DNA from: JALYXI01 sp963716685
Lineage (GTDB): Bacteria > Acidobacteriota > Terriglobia > Bryobacterales > Bryobacteraceae
Length of the DNA stretch: 64,000 bases
NCBI GenBank assembly: GCA_963716685.1
Contig: CAVQTR010000003.1
Span: forward strand, 3,038,001-3,102,000
Reading direction: 5' to 3'
Below are positions 26,521 through 34,870 of this stretch, piece by piece. The position numbers and the translations under genes are program-made. The notes under the pieces were generated by a model. It ran no database searches, had not been told where the DNA came from, and saw only the letters and a program-made list of their open reading frames with translations. The first letter of the stretch is position 1. Each line of letters starts with the position of its first letter.

Positions 26521-27785
26521 TACCGCGGACCCAGAAACGCCTGTGCCAGCAGCACCAGGCCAAACCCCACGGCAGTGGTGAGGATCTTCATGACGGTCCA
26601 GCTTTTCAACGTCTGCGGCACGGTCATGCCGAAGTACTGATTCACGATCCAGAAGCCGGCATCGTTGACGTGCGACAGACTGCCGCCGCCGCAGCAGACC
26701 GCCAGATAGATCAGTTCCGGGCGATATCCGGCGACCGATTTCACCAGCGGCGCCACAATCCCGGCCGCGGTGATGATGGCGACGGTGGCCGAGCCCTGCG
26801 CCGCGCGCATGCCGACCGCGACAACGAAGGCAAGCAGCAGCGGCGAGAAGTGGGAAGCGGCCAGCAGTTTCCCCGCATAAGCGCCGGCGCCGGTATCGAC
26901 GATGACCTGTTTGAACGCGCCGCCTCCGCCCATGATCAGCAGCAGCGAACCGGCAGGCAGGAACGACTTCATCGCCAGTTTGCCGAGATCGTCGCGATTG
27001 AGGCCGCGGCGCACGCCGAAGAAATACATGCACAGCAGAGCAGTGACAGCGAGCGCCGTAAAAGGGTGACCGAGGAAGGCGAGCGTGCGGTTGCCGGGTC
27101 CGGCGACGGTGGCCGCCAGAATGAGAACCACCGGCATGATCAGCAGCAGGATGACCAGCGCGACCGGCGGACTGGCAAGGTGGCTGTCGCCCGCTCCGGA
27201 TTCCAGTTCATCCGCGATGGGCGGGACCGGCACGAAGATGCGCTTGCCAATGAAAGCCGCGAAAGCGATGCCGCCCGCGATGGACATGGGAATCGAGAGC
27301 AGCGTGCCATAGAGGATGGCGGTGCCCAGATCCGCGCCGAGCAGTTGCGCCGCGCCGGCCGGGGCGGGATGCGGAGGCACGAGCGAGTGCGTGATGGTGA
27401 GCGGCGCGCACATGGCCATGCCGAAATAGAGCAGCGAGCGTTTCGATTCTCGCGCCAGATTCCAGACCAGCGGCACCAGAATGATGAAGCCCACTTCGAA
27501 GAAGATGGGCAGCCCGACCAGGAACGAGGCGATCAGCACGGCCCAGATGGCATGCTGGCGGCCGAAGAGGTTGAGCAGCCAGTCGGCCAGCACGCGGCCG
27601 CCGCCGGAGTGTTCCAGATAGGCGCCGATCATGGCGCCGAGCCCCAGAACCACGGCGATGAAGCCGAGCGAATCGCCCACGCCGGACTGAATGGACTTGA
27701 TTAATGCCCCTGGGGCCATGCCGCAGGCCAACCCGAGCGCCATGCTGGTGAGCAGCAGGCCCAGAAACGCGTGCAGCCGTACCAC
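26520..27785 (-). CDS. GntP-family gluconate/organic acid permease
   Basis: An inner-membrane proton symporter of the GntP family (gluconate, D-glycerate or similar). Typical stretches are HSGGGRVLADWLLNLFGR, SFLVGLPIFFEVGFIILVPL, THSLVPPHPAPAGAAQLLGA and SLSHVNDAGFWIVNQYFG. From the GTG at 27785 it has 421 residues, slightly short. Upstream the frame remains open and codes for a hydrophobic stretch (LLLLTFGSIVLLLFLILVV) that belongs to helix 1, but it contains no ATG, GTG or TTG. The true start is therefore unclear: a CTG start or a lost base is possible. It is followed with a one-base overlap by the ABC ATPase gene. Confidence 0.9.
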   Translation of the reverse strand: MVRLHAFLGLLLTSMALGLACGMAPGALIKSIQSGVGDSLGFIAVVLGLGAMIGAYLEHSGGGRVLADWLLNLFGRQHAIWAVLIASFLVGLPIFFEVGFIILVPLVWNLARESKRSLLYFGMAMCAPLTITHSLVPPHPAPAGAAQLLGADLGTAILYGTLLSIPMSIAGGIAFAAFIGKRIFVPVPPIADELESGAGDSHLASPPVALVILLLIMPVVLILAATVAGPGNRTLAFLGHPFTALAVTALLCMYFFGVRRGLNRDDLGKLAMKSFLPAGSLLLIMGGGGAFKQVIVDTGAGAYAGKLLAASHFSPLLLAFVVAVGMRAAQGSATVAIITAAGIVAPLVKSVAGYRPELIYLAVCCGGGSLSHVNDAGFWIVNQYFGMTVPQTLKSWTVMKILTTAVGFGLVLLAQAFLGPR

Positions 27786-27847
27786 GAGGATCAGGAACAG
27801 CAGCAGGACGATGGATCCGAAAGTGAGAAGGAGCAGCGGCGGCCCGG

Positions 27848-28894
27848 TTACGGCAGCGTGTGGAATTGGATGGTTCCCTTTCTCTCCCAGGCCGCGACCA
27901 CGGGCCCGTTCGGAACGGACGTCAGCTGCACAAATCCGCCTTCGTGATCCAGCTGCTGCGGCTGCGTCTGCCCAGGGACGCGCGCGAACACGCCATCAGG
28001 CGTAGACCATGCGGCGAACACACCTTCTTTATTAGCCGTGATGCTGGGATTTTTGCCTTCGGCCAGAGCCGTTTCAGCGCCGCCTTCGGGCGCGAGATAG
28101 ATTTCAGTTCCGCGCCGCCAGACGCTGATTACCTTTCCGTTGGCGGTGGTGGCGAGACCGCCGCCATCCATGGGACAGGCCTCCAGTTTCCAACTGCCGC
28201 CGCCCATCTTTTCGGCGCTGCTGAAGGTGCGGCCGCCATCTTCGGAACGCGCCACGTACATGTCGCGATTCCCTTCGAGCGCATTGCGCCACATCACCAG
28301 GAGCGCGCCTTTGGCATCGAACAGCAGCGAGGGATGGCAGCACTGGCAGATGCTGCCGCTGGCCGAGCGGTAAACCAGAATGTTCTTCGACCACGTAGCG
28401 CCGTTGTCGCTGGAGTAGGCGCCGTAGAGTTCCGTCCCGGGTTTGCCGGGAACCACATGCCGCAGATCCAACCAGACGGCGAAGAGACGCCCATCAGGTG
28501 CGGCGGCCATGGCGTGCAGCCCTTCGCGCGTGGCGGCGGGTGTGTCATTGATCTTCGGGCCGGCGCTCCAGGTACGGCCGCCATCGAGCGAGCGCCAGGT
28601 GAATAAATCGCCTTTGGCTTTCTCTCCGCCTACGGCCGAAATTACGATAGCACCGGGCGTGATGGCGACGCGCGGACCGCGATGGTTGCCCAGCATCAGC
28701 GCGTCGGCGTCACCCACTTTGATTGGTTCCGAAAAGGTGGCGCCTTTGTCGTGCGAAGAAGAAAAATACACGGTGCTGCCGGAACCGAACGTAACCGCGA
28801 CGAGCTTTTCCGAGGCCGCCAGCTGAGGCTGACGGTAGTCGATGGCGGTCTGAGGGATCAGGTGAAAAGCCAGCAGAAACGCGAGCCGCAGCAT
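27848..28894 (-). CDS. Exported sialidase-like (BNR repeat) protein
   Basis: A protein of 348 residues with a short signal peptide (LRLAFLLAFHLIPQ). The six-bladed sialidase fold is indicated by at least four Asp-box motifs: SSHDKGATFS, SLDGGRTWS, SSDNGATWS and SEDGGRTFS. A Cys-rich motif (SICQCCHPSLLFD) and ACPMDGGG could bind metal or form disulfides. The catalytic Arg triad and Tyr/Glu pair of true sialidases cannot be assigned with confidence, so the protein may only bind a glycan. The gene ends 63 bases before the GntP start on the same strand, divergent from the flippase-like gene. Confidence 0.78.
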   Translation of the reverse strand: MLRLAFLLAFHLIPQTAIDYRQPQLAASEKLVAVTFGSGSTVYFSSSHDKGATFSEPIKVGDADALMLGNHRGPRVAITPGAIVISAVGGEKAKGDLFTWRSLDGGRTWSAGPKINDTPAATREGLHAMAAAPDGRLFAVWLDLRHVVPGKPGTELYGAYSSDNGATWSKNILVYRSASGSICQCCHPSLLFDAKGALLVMWRNALEGNRDMYVARSEDGGRTFSSAEKMGGGSWKLEACPMDGGGLATTANGKVISVWRRGTEIYLAPEGGAETALAEGKNPSITANKEGVFAAWSTPDGVFARVPGQTQPQQLDHEGGFVQLTSVPNGPVVAAWERKGTIQFHTLP

Positions 28895-28970
28895 GCACTT
28901 ATCATTTCACACTCACCTGAGCAGGAGAAGGACTTCAACAGGCTTTCCGTTATCATGAAATCGAACGAGC

Positions 28971-30002
28971 ATGGAAACGCCGCCAGCTTCGCCTGCCCGT
29001 AAGAAAATTCCCAAATGGCTGGTACCTACGCTGGGCTATGCGATTGCGATCGGGAGCCTGGTCTGGGTGTTCCATCAGTTCGACTACAAACAGATGGAGC
29101 AGGATGTCCGGACGCTTCACTGGGGCTGGGTGGGACTGGCAATCGCGCTCAACCTGCTGGTGTATGTGATCGACGGCTGGCGCTGGCGCGTGCTGCTGAG
29201 CCCTGCCGAAGACGCGCCCTTCGGGGAGTGCGTCAAGGCTGTGTTCGTGGGCATTGTGGCGAACGGGGTGCTCCCGGCGAAGGCCGGGGAAGTGATCCGC
29301 TGCTATCTGCTTTCACACTGGACGGACACGCCGCTCTCACTCGCGCTGACCTCCGACGCGGTGGGGCGCATAATGGACGGCATCTGGATGGTGGTGGCGT
29401 TTTATCTGCTGACCATCGGGGTGACGGATATTCCGCGGGCACTGCGCGACGGCACGTTCCTGCTGGCCATCGGCGTGGCAGTGCTGACCGGGCTGTTCCT
29501 GTTCGTTCTGTTCCGCCGCGAACACGCGCATTCGTTCATGGCGGAGAACAAGTGGGCGGCTAAGTTTGAGCATCTGCTGCACGAGATCCATTCGCTCGGC
29601 GACCCGCGCGCGCTCGGCATCGCGATGGCCATCAGCGGCTTGTATCTGCTGCTGCCGGTGCTTTCCGTGGCCGCGCTGTTTCGGGCACACGAGCTGGATT
29701 TCAGCCTGCAGGACGCGGGCATCACGCTGGTGATCGTGCACATTGGGACCACGCTGCCGAATGCGCCGGCGAACCTCGGCTCTTTCCAGTTCTTCGCGAC
29801 GCTGGCTTTGGATGTGCTGGGAGCGGAGCGCGCGGATTCGAAGATCTTCTCCGTGATCCTGTACTTTGTGCAGACGCTGCCGCAGATGGTGATCGGCGCG
29901 CTGGTTCTGTTGTTCACCGGCTTGAAGCTGGGCGAAGTGCATACGCATGCGCGCGACGCTCACCACACGCGTCGGGCGACGGCGCCGGGTCTGGCGGAGT
30001 AG
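28971..30002 (+). CDS. Flippase-like membrane protein (LPG synthase TM family)
   Basis: A protein of 343 residues with about eight membrane helices, of the AglD2/MprF transmembrane-domain family (TIGR00374). Signatures are NLLVYVIDGWRWRVLL (residues about 58-73), VFVGIVANGVLPAKAGEVIR and LTSDAVGRIMDGIWMV, plus the late motif GTTLPNAPANLGSFQFF. Members move or modify lipid-linked molecules; MprF-type proteins flip lysyl-phosphatidylglycerol. The C-terminal catalytic domain that adds lysine is missing. A basic, His-rich tail (HTHARDAHHTRRAT) ends the protein. Its lipid substrate is unknown. Confidence 0.85.
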   Translation: METPPASPARKKIPKWLVPTLGYAIAIGSLVWVFHQFDYKQMEQDVRTLHWGWVGLAIALNLLVYVIDGWRWRVLLSPAEDAPFGECVKAVFVGIVANGVLPAKAGEVIRCYLLSHWTDTPLSLALTSDAVGRIMDGIWMVVAFYLLTIGVTDIPRALRDGTFLLAIGVAVLTGLFLFVLFRREHAHSFMAENKWAAKFEHLLHEIHSLGDPRALGIAMAISGLYLLLPVLSVAALFRAHELDFSLQDAGITLVIVHIGTTLPNAPANLGSFQFFATLALDVLGAERADSKIFSVILYFVQTLPQMVIGALVLLFTGLKLGEVHTHARDAHHTRRATAPGLAE

Positions 30003-30044
30003 CATTCGCGGGCGCGCGACTGGAGTATCGTATAGATACTTCGG

Positions 30045-30857
30045 ATGCGACTTACACTTTGCCTCTTCGCTGCCGCGCTGGCGGCACAGACACCGCCGAA
30101 CCACGATCTGGGCTTTACCGACACGCCGATGCTGCCCGGACTTCCTTACCATGTGCATGATCCGGCGCGGCCGCATCCGCCGGTGGTGACGCCCGCGACG
30201 GTGCCGGGCGGACCGCCTTCCGATGCCATCGTGCTGTTCGACGGGAAGGATCTTTCGCAGTGGGCCAGCCGTCCAGGTTCGATCACGAAGACGAAGAGCG
30301 GCGGGCCGGCGGACTGGACGCTGGGCAACGGCTATTTCGAGGTTTCTCCCACCACCGGAGATCTGGCGACCAAGCAGAGCTTTGGGGACATGCAGCTGCA
30401 TGTGGAGTGGGCGTCGCCCAATCCACCGCGAGGGAAAAGTCAGGGACGGGCGAACAGCGGCGTGCTGCTGATGGGTCTGTATGAAGTGCAGGTGCTGGAT
30501 TCCTACGACAACCCGACCTACGCGGACGGGCAGGCAGGCGCGATATACGGGCAATGGCCGCCGCTGGCGAATGCCGTGCGCAAACCAGGCGAATGGAATG
30601 CTTACGACATCGTGTTCGAGGCTCCGCGCTTCGATGGGGAGAAGCTGATTTCGCCGGCCTATATCACGGTGTTTCTGAACGGCGTGGTGCTGCACAACCG
30701 CAAGGCTTCCATGGGACCGATGGTGTATCGCCAGGTGGCGCATTACTCGACGCAGCCGGCGGAAGCGCCGCTGGTATTGCAGAACCATCACGATCCGGTG
30801 CGCTACCGAAACATTTGGGTCCGCCGCATGAGCGGCTACGACCAGCCGGAGAAATAA
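30045..30857 (+). CDS. DUF1080 (3-keto-disaccharide hydrolase-like) exported protein
   Basis: A secreted protein of 270 residues with signal MRLTLCLFAAALAAQ. It contains a concanavalin-like DUF1080 domain, seen in DAIVLFDGKDLSQWASR (about 64-80), FGDMQLHVEWASP, RANSGVLLMGLYEVQVLDSY, and the end LVLQNHHDPVRYRNIWVRR. Some DUF1080 proteins cleave 3-keto-glycosides; most are listed only by fold. It lies 42 bp after the flippase-like gene and 35 bp before the ADOP permease, so a short operon is possible. Confidence 0.9.
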   Translation: MRLTLCLFAAALAAQTPPNHDLGFTDTPMLPGLPYHVHDPARPHPPVVTPATVPGGPPSDAIVLFDGKDLSQWASRPGSITKTKSGGPADWTLGNGYFEVSPTTGDLATKQSFGDMQLHVEWASPNPPRGKSQGRANSGVLLMGLYEVQVLDSYDNPTYADGQAGAIYGQWPPLANAVRKPGEWNAYDIVFEAPRFDGEKLISPAYITVFLNGVVLHNRKASMGPMVYRQVAHYSTQPAEAPLVLQNHHDPVRYRNIWVRRMSGYDQPEK

Positions 30858-30876
30858 ACCAACCCGCGCCGCCAAG

Positions 30877-30895
30877 CATCGTCTGACAGACGATG
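30877..30895 (+). promoter_or_regulatory. Perfect inverted repeat covering the ADOP start codon
   Basis: CATCGTCTG (30877-30885), one central A, and CAGACGATG (30887-30895) form a 19-bp perfect palindrome. The last three bases are the ATG of the next gene. As RNA it can form an eight-bp stem with the loop GAC, which would hide the start codon. There is no strong Shine-Dalgarno sequence next to it. It may control translation of the ADOP gene or be a protein-binding site. Confidence 0.4.
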
Positions 30896-33239
30896 AGGAA
30901 TTGGAAGTTTGCGGTACGCGCGCTGAGCACGCGGCCCGGTTTCAGCGTTACCGTGGTGCTGCTGCTGACGCTGGGAATCGGTGTCACGACCGCGCTGTTC
31001 TCGGTGGTCCATACGGTGTTGGTGCAGCCTCTGCCGTTTCCCCATCCGGACGAACTGGCCGGCCTGATGGAAGCCAGCGCGGCGAAGAGCCAGAAAGAAA
31101 GCCTGATGGCGCCGGCGCGAGTTGCCGACTGGAGCCGAATGAGCCGGACGTTTCAGGCAATCAGCGGAAGCTATGCCGAAAATGTGACGGACACCAGCAT
31201 GTCGCAGCCGGAACGGCTTGCGGGGCTTCGCGTGGCGGCGGATTACTTCCGCGTATACGGCATGCCGGCTCAGGCGGGACGCGCCTTCACGGCGGACGAA
31301 GAGGTGTACGGCGGCCGCCTCGCGGCGGTGATCAGCGATGGATTGTGGAGCCGGCGCTACCGGCGGGAAGCGGGCGCGGTGGGAAAGCGGCTGATTGTGG
31401 ATGGCAAAGCGTACACGATTGTGGGCGTGATGCCGCGGGCGTTTACCAGTTCCGAGGTCGACGTCTGGATTCCCGCGCAGCTGACGCCGTCTTTGATGCA
31501 GTACCGCGATGCGCGCTTCTATACCGGCATTGGGCGGATGCGGCCGGGCGTAACGGTATCGCAGGCGCAGGCGGATCTGGCGAGTGTCCAGAATACACTG
31601 GCGGAGCGGTATCCGAAGACGGACAAGGGCTGGTCGGCCGCCGTGAGCGATTACAGGACAGCCCGGATTGGCGACACGCGGAAGCCGCTGCTGCTGCTGT
31701 TCGGCGCGGTGCTGCTGCTGTTGCTGATCACGTTGAGCAACGCGGCGAGTCTGACGCTGGCGCAGCTGAACCAGCGGCAGCGTGAACTTGCGATCCGCAC
31801 GTCGATTGGCGGGACACGAGCGCAGATGGTGGCGATGGTGATGCGCGAGGTAGCGGTGATTGCAGGGCTTGGCGCGCTGCTGGGGTACGCTGCGGCGCGG
31901 CTTTCGCTGAAGCTGCTCATGCGGGTGTTCGCGGATACTCCGCGAATCAACGAGCTGGCGATTGACTGGCGCGCGCTGGTGTTTGCGGTGGCGGCGAGCG
32001 TGGTGGGCGCGGCTGCGTTTGGGCTGATTCCGGCGCTGCGTGCGACTGGCGCGACACGAGGCGCGGGCGGAAGCCGGTATCGAGGTCAGAAGGTGCTGAT
32101 TGGAGCACAGGTGGCGCTGACGATGATGCTGCTGGCTTCAGCGGGCGTGCTGCTGCGCAGCTTCCAGAACCTGAGCCATGTGCCGATGGGCTTTGACTCG
32201 GCGAATCTGGTGCTGTTCCACGTGGGCGCGGCGTGGGACGAAGAACCGCGCGGCGATTGGACGCATGCAGGAACGTCTGATCGGCGGGCTGCGGCGGATT
32301 CCGGGCGTGCAGGCAGCGGGGATGGCGAACTTCTTGCCGGCATCCGGAGCCACGCTGCGCACGCGCGTCACGCTGGAGGGAATCGCGGGCACAGATGAGA
32401 CCGGCCGGATGCCCTCGGGTTCGCGGCTGGTGAGCCCGGGATATCTGCAGGCACTGCGCGTCCCGCTGCTCGCGGGAAAGTGGTGCCCGGAACTGACGGC
32501 CGCGGCGCGGCCGGGCGGCGGAACGACGATGGTGAACCAGCGCTTCGCGGATGTGTACGCGGGCGGCAGAGGTGTGATCGGGCGGCATGTTCTCGGGTCG
32601 GAAATTGTGGGCGTCATCGGAGACATCCGCGAGGATTCAGCGGCGGCTCCGCCGTATCCTTATATCTACGAGTGCGCATCGGGAGGAAACTGGCCCGATC
32701 CGGAATATCTGGTGCGGACTTCGGGCGATTCGCGTGAGACGATCCGGTCGATCCGCGAGGTGGTGCGCGGCGCGGCGCCGGGGCGAGCGATCTTCGGCAT
32801 GCAGACGTTCGAAGAGGCGCTGAGCAAGACCCTGGAGCGTCCGCGCTCGAACGCACGCCTGCTGGCGCTGTTCGCGGCCGCGGCGCTGCTGCTCGCGGCG
32901 ATCGGCCTTTACGGCCTGGTGACCCAGCTGGTGAACTCGCGGCGGCGGGATCTGGGCATTCGCATGGCGCTGGGCGCGGCGCCGAACCATTTGGTGGGCT
33001 CGATGGTGGGCAGCGTGGTCCGATTGATCGCATGCGGAATCCTGGCGGGCGCGGGCCTGATGCTGGCGGCGAGGCCGCTGCTGCAGTCACTCGTATTTGG
33101 GGTGAGCGGGGCCGATCCGGCTGGTCTGATTGCGGCGGCAGGGCTGCTGGGCGCGGTTTCGCTGGTGGCGGCATTTCTGCCCGCGAGACGGGCCGCGGAG
33201 ATCGATCCTACGGAGTCGCTGCGGGCGGACCAGGCATGA
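30893..33239 (+). CDS. ADOP-type duplicated orphan permease (frameshifted)
   Basis: An inner-membrane protein of 781 residues after repair of one frameshift. The MacB-like periplasmic domain (about 50-240) follows a first helix (FSVTVVLLLTLGIGVTTALF). Two FtsX-type permease modules are visible: LLLLFGAVLLLLLITLSNAA onward and LLALFAAAALLLAAIGLYGL onward, with the signature RRRDLGIRMALGAAPNHLVG. It has no ATPase and no partner ATPase gene nearby, as in other acidobacterial ADOP proteins (TIGR03434). The break is near 32241-32245: removing one A of GAAGAACC gives WDEDRAAIGRMQER and joins both halves. Probably a consensus error. Function of the family is unknown; export or envelope signalling has been suggested by the fold. 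Confidence 0.85.
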
Positions 33240-33747
33240 GGGCGCGCAGTTTCTTTTCCTGATCGGCGCTCCAGTAGGCGCAATCGAGCTGGAGGAAGAC
33301 CGACGTGTACGGGATGGTCATGTTGGTTTTGACGATCAGGACGCGAAAGGTCTGGCCGGCCTGATCGAGCTTCGCGATGATCTGCTCATGTGGCAGCGAT
33401 GTGGGCGTTTGGCTCTTGAAGAGATCCGCGAGCTGTTTGCGATAGGCCGTGATGCCGGGCGCTTCGGTCTCCGGAACAAAGGCCAGTTCCTGATCGGTAT
33501 AGACGATCGGACGGACATGCCTCGAGGAGCTCACGGCGTTTAACACGTCCTGCAGAACTTCCATCTGGCCGGCGCCGGAGACGATCGTCTCGATGCCGTC
33601 GCGTGATTGTGCCGGATAGGCGGAATCGGCAATGACGATCCAGTTGCGGTGGCCGTAGAGAGGGATGCGGTCGCGGACCTGCTGCTGCCAGTTGGACGAG
33701 GTGGAACAGCCGGATAAGAGAAGGGCCAAAAGAAGAACCGGCTTCAT
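33208..33747 (-). CDS. RbsD/FucU-like lipoprotein
   Basis: A lipoprotein of 179 residues: signal KPVLLLALLLSGC with a lipobox (LLSGC) at about residues 9-13. The body follows the RbsD/FucU mutarotase pattern: LYGHRNWIVIADSAYPAQ (GHxxxIVIADxxYP), a long insert with MEVLQDVLNAVSSSRHVRP, and near the C-terminus FRVLIVKTNMTIPYTSVFLQ, like the TPYANVIL end of RbsD. Cytosolic RbsD proteins interconvert sugar anomers; a lipid-anchored version is unusual. The ATG overlaps the end of the topoisomerase gene (ATGA). The C-terminal 32 bases overlap the convergent ADOP gene. Confidence 0.72.
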   Translation of the reverse strand: MKPVLLLALLLSGCSTSSNWQQQVRDRIPLYGHRNWIVIADSAYPAQSRDGIETIVSGAGQMEVLQDVLNAVSSSRHVRPIVYTDQELAFVPETEAPGITAYRKQLADLFKSQTPTSLPHEQIIAKLDQAGQTFRVLIVKTNMTIPYTSVFLQLDCAYWSADQEKKLRALMPGPPAATP

Positions 33748-34841
33748 GCCGCGCCTGGGAGCGCGAGCAGGTCTGCCGCTCGTTTCCGGATAAGGCGCAG
33801 GACACATTCTTCTTCGGGGTGCAGAGTGGCGGCGGTGGGCGTGAAGGGGCCGTCGGGCGGTTTCACGCAGGAGAAAAGCGTGCCATCGGCGTAGGCATCG
33901 AGCACTACCGGATGAACGTAATATTTGCGGCAGGTGGCCGGGCGATTGCCCAGACGGCCCGCGACGGCTTTGATGGCCGTGACGACGTTTCGCTTCATCT
34001 CCGTCTCCGACTGCGCCGGGCCGATATCGGCCAGCACCAGCGCCGATTGTACCGTGCCGGCCCAGGTGCGGAAATCCTTGGCGGTGAAGTCGCCGCCGGT
34101 GATTTCGCGGAGGTAGGCGTTGACGTCATTGGAATCGATGGTGTGCTGGCGGCCGTCGTGATCGAGGTACTGGAAGAGTTCGTAGCCGGGCAGATCCTGG
34201 CATTCGCGGATGATGCGCGCGAGGCGGCGGTCGTGGAGATGGATGTCGTGGTCCTGTCCGCTCTTGCCGCGGAAGTGGAAGCGGACGTCGGCGCCTTCGA
34301 TATCGACATGGCGATCGCGCAGGGTGGTGAGGCCGAAAGACTTGTTCTGCTTGGCATATTCGGTGTTGCCGATCCGAATATAGGTTGTTTCGAGCAAGCG
34401 CACGACCGTGGCGAGCACCTTCTCACGCGGCAGGCCGGGGCGGGCGAGATCGCGCTGCACGCGGTGGCGGATGAGTGGCAGCGCCTTGGCGAACTCGGGC
34501 ATGCGGCCAAACTTGGTGTGATTGCGGAAGTGGGAATAGATAGGGTGGTAGCGATACTGCTTGCGGCCTTTAGCATCATAGCCGACGGCCTGCAGGTGGC
34601 CTTCGGGAAGGGGGCAGATCCAGACGCGCTGCCAGGCGGGCGGGATGACCAAGCTGCGGATGCGAGCCAGATGCTGTTTATCGCGCAGGGATTTGCCGGC
34701 CGTGTCCAGATAGCGGAAACCGGTTCCGCACTTCTGGCGCGTGAAGCCTGAGGTGGTCTCGCGGACGTAGCGCAATCCGGCGGCGCGGGCGGACTGCACG
34801 GGATCTTTCGGCCTGCTTTTCATCGGTTTTCCGTTAGGCAT
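33744..34841 (-). CDS. DNA topoisomerase IB
   Basis: A eukaryote/poxvirus-type topoisomerase IB of 365 residues that relaxes supercoils through a 3'-phosphotyrosine link. The N-domain carries GLRYVRETTSGFTRQKCGTG and LVIPPAWQRVWICP. The catalytic domain shows the Arg/Lys/Arg/His set in ETTYIRIGNTEYAKQN, VRFHFRGKSGQDHDI and FRTWAGTVQSALV, and the nucleophile Tyr in CRKYYVHPVVLDAY. The ATG at 34841 is chosen as the first after the divergent neighbour; another lies at 34823. It overlaps the RbsD-like lipoprotein gene downstream. Its N-terminal extension (about residues 1-25) is basic. Confidence 0.92.
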   Translation of the reverse strand: MPNGKPMKSRPKDPVQSARAAGLRYVRETTSGFTRQKCGTGFRYLDTAGKSLRDKQHLARIRSLVIPPAWQRVWICPLPEGHLQAVGYDAKGRKQYRYHPIYSHFRNHTKFGRMPEFAKALPLIRHRVQRDLARPGLPREKVLATVVRLLETTYIRIGNTEYAKQNKSFGLTTLRDRHVDIEGADVRFHFRGKSGQDHDIHLHDRRLARIIRECQDLPGYELFQYLDHDGRQHTIDSNDVNAYLREITGGDFTAKDFRTWAGTVQSALVLADIGPAQSETEMKRNVVTAIKAVAGRLGNRPATCRKYYVHPVVLDAYADGTLFSCVKPPDGPFTPTAATLHPEEECVLRLIRKRAADLLALPGAA

Positions 34842-34870
34842 GTTTTGTGCCAGTGACTTAAAATGATATT

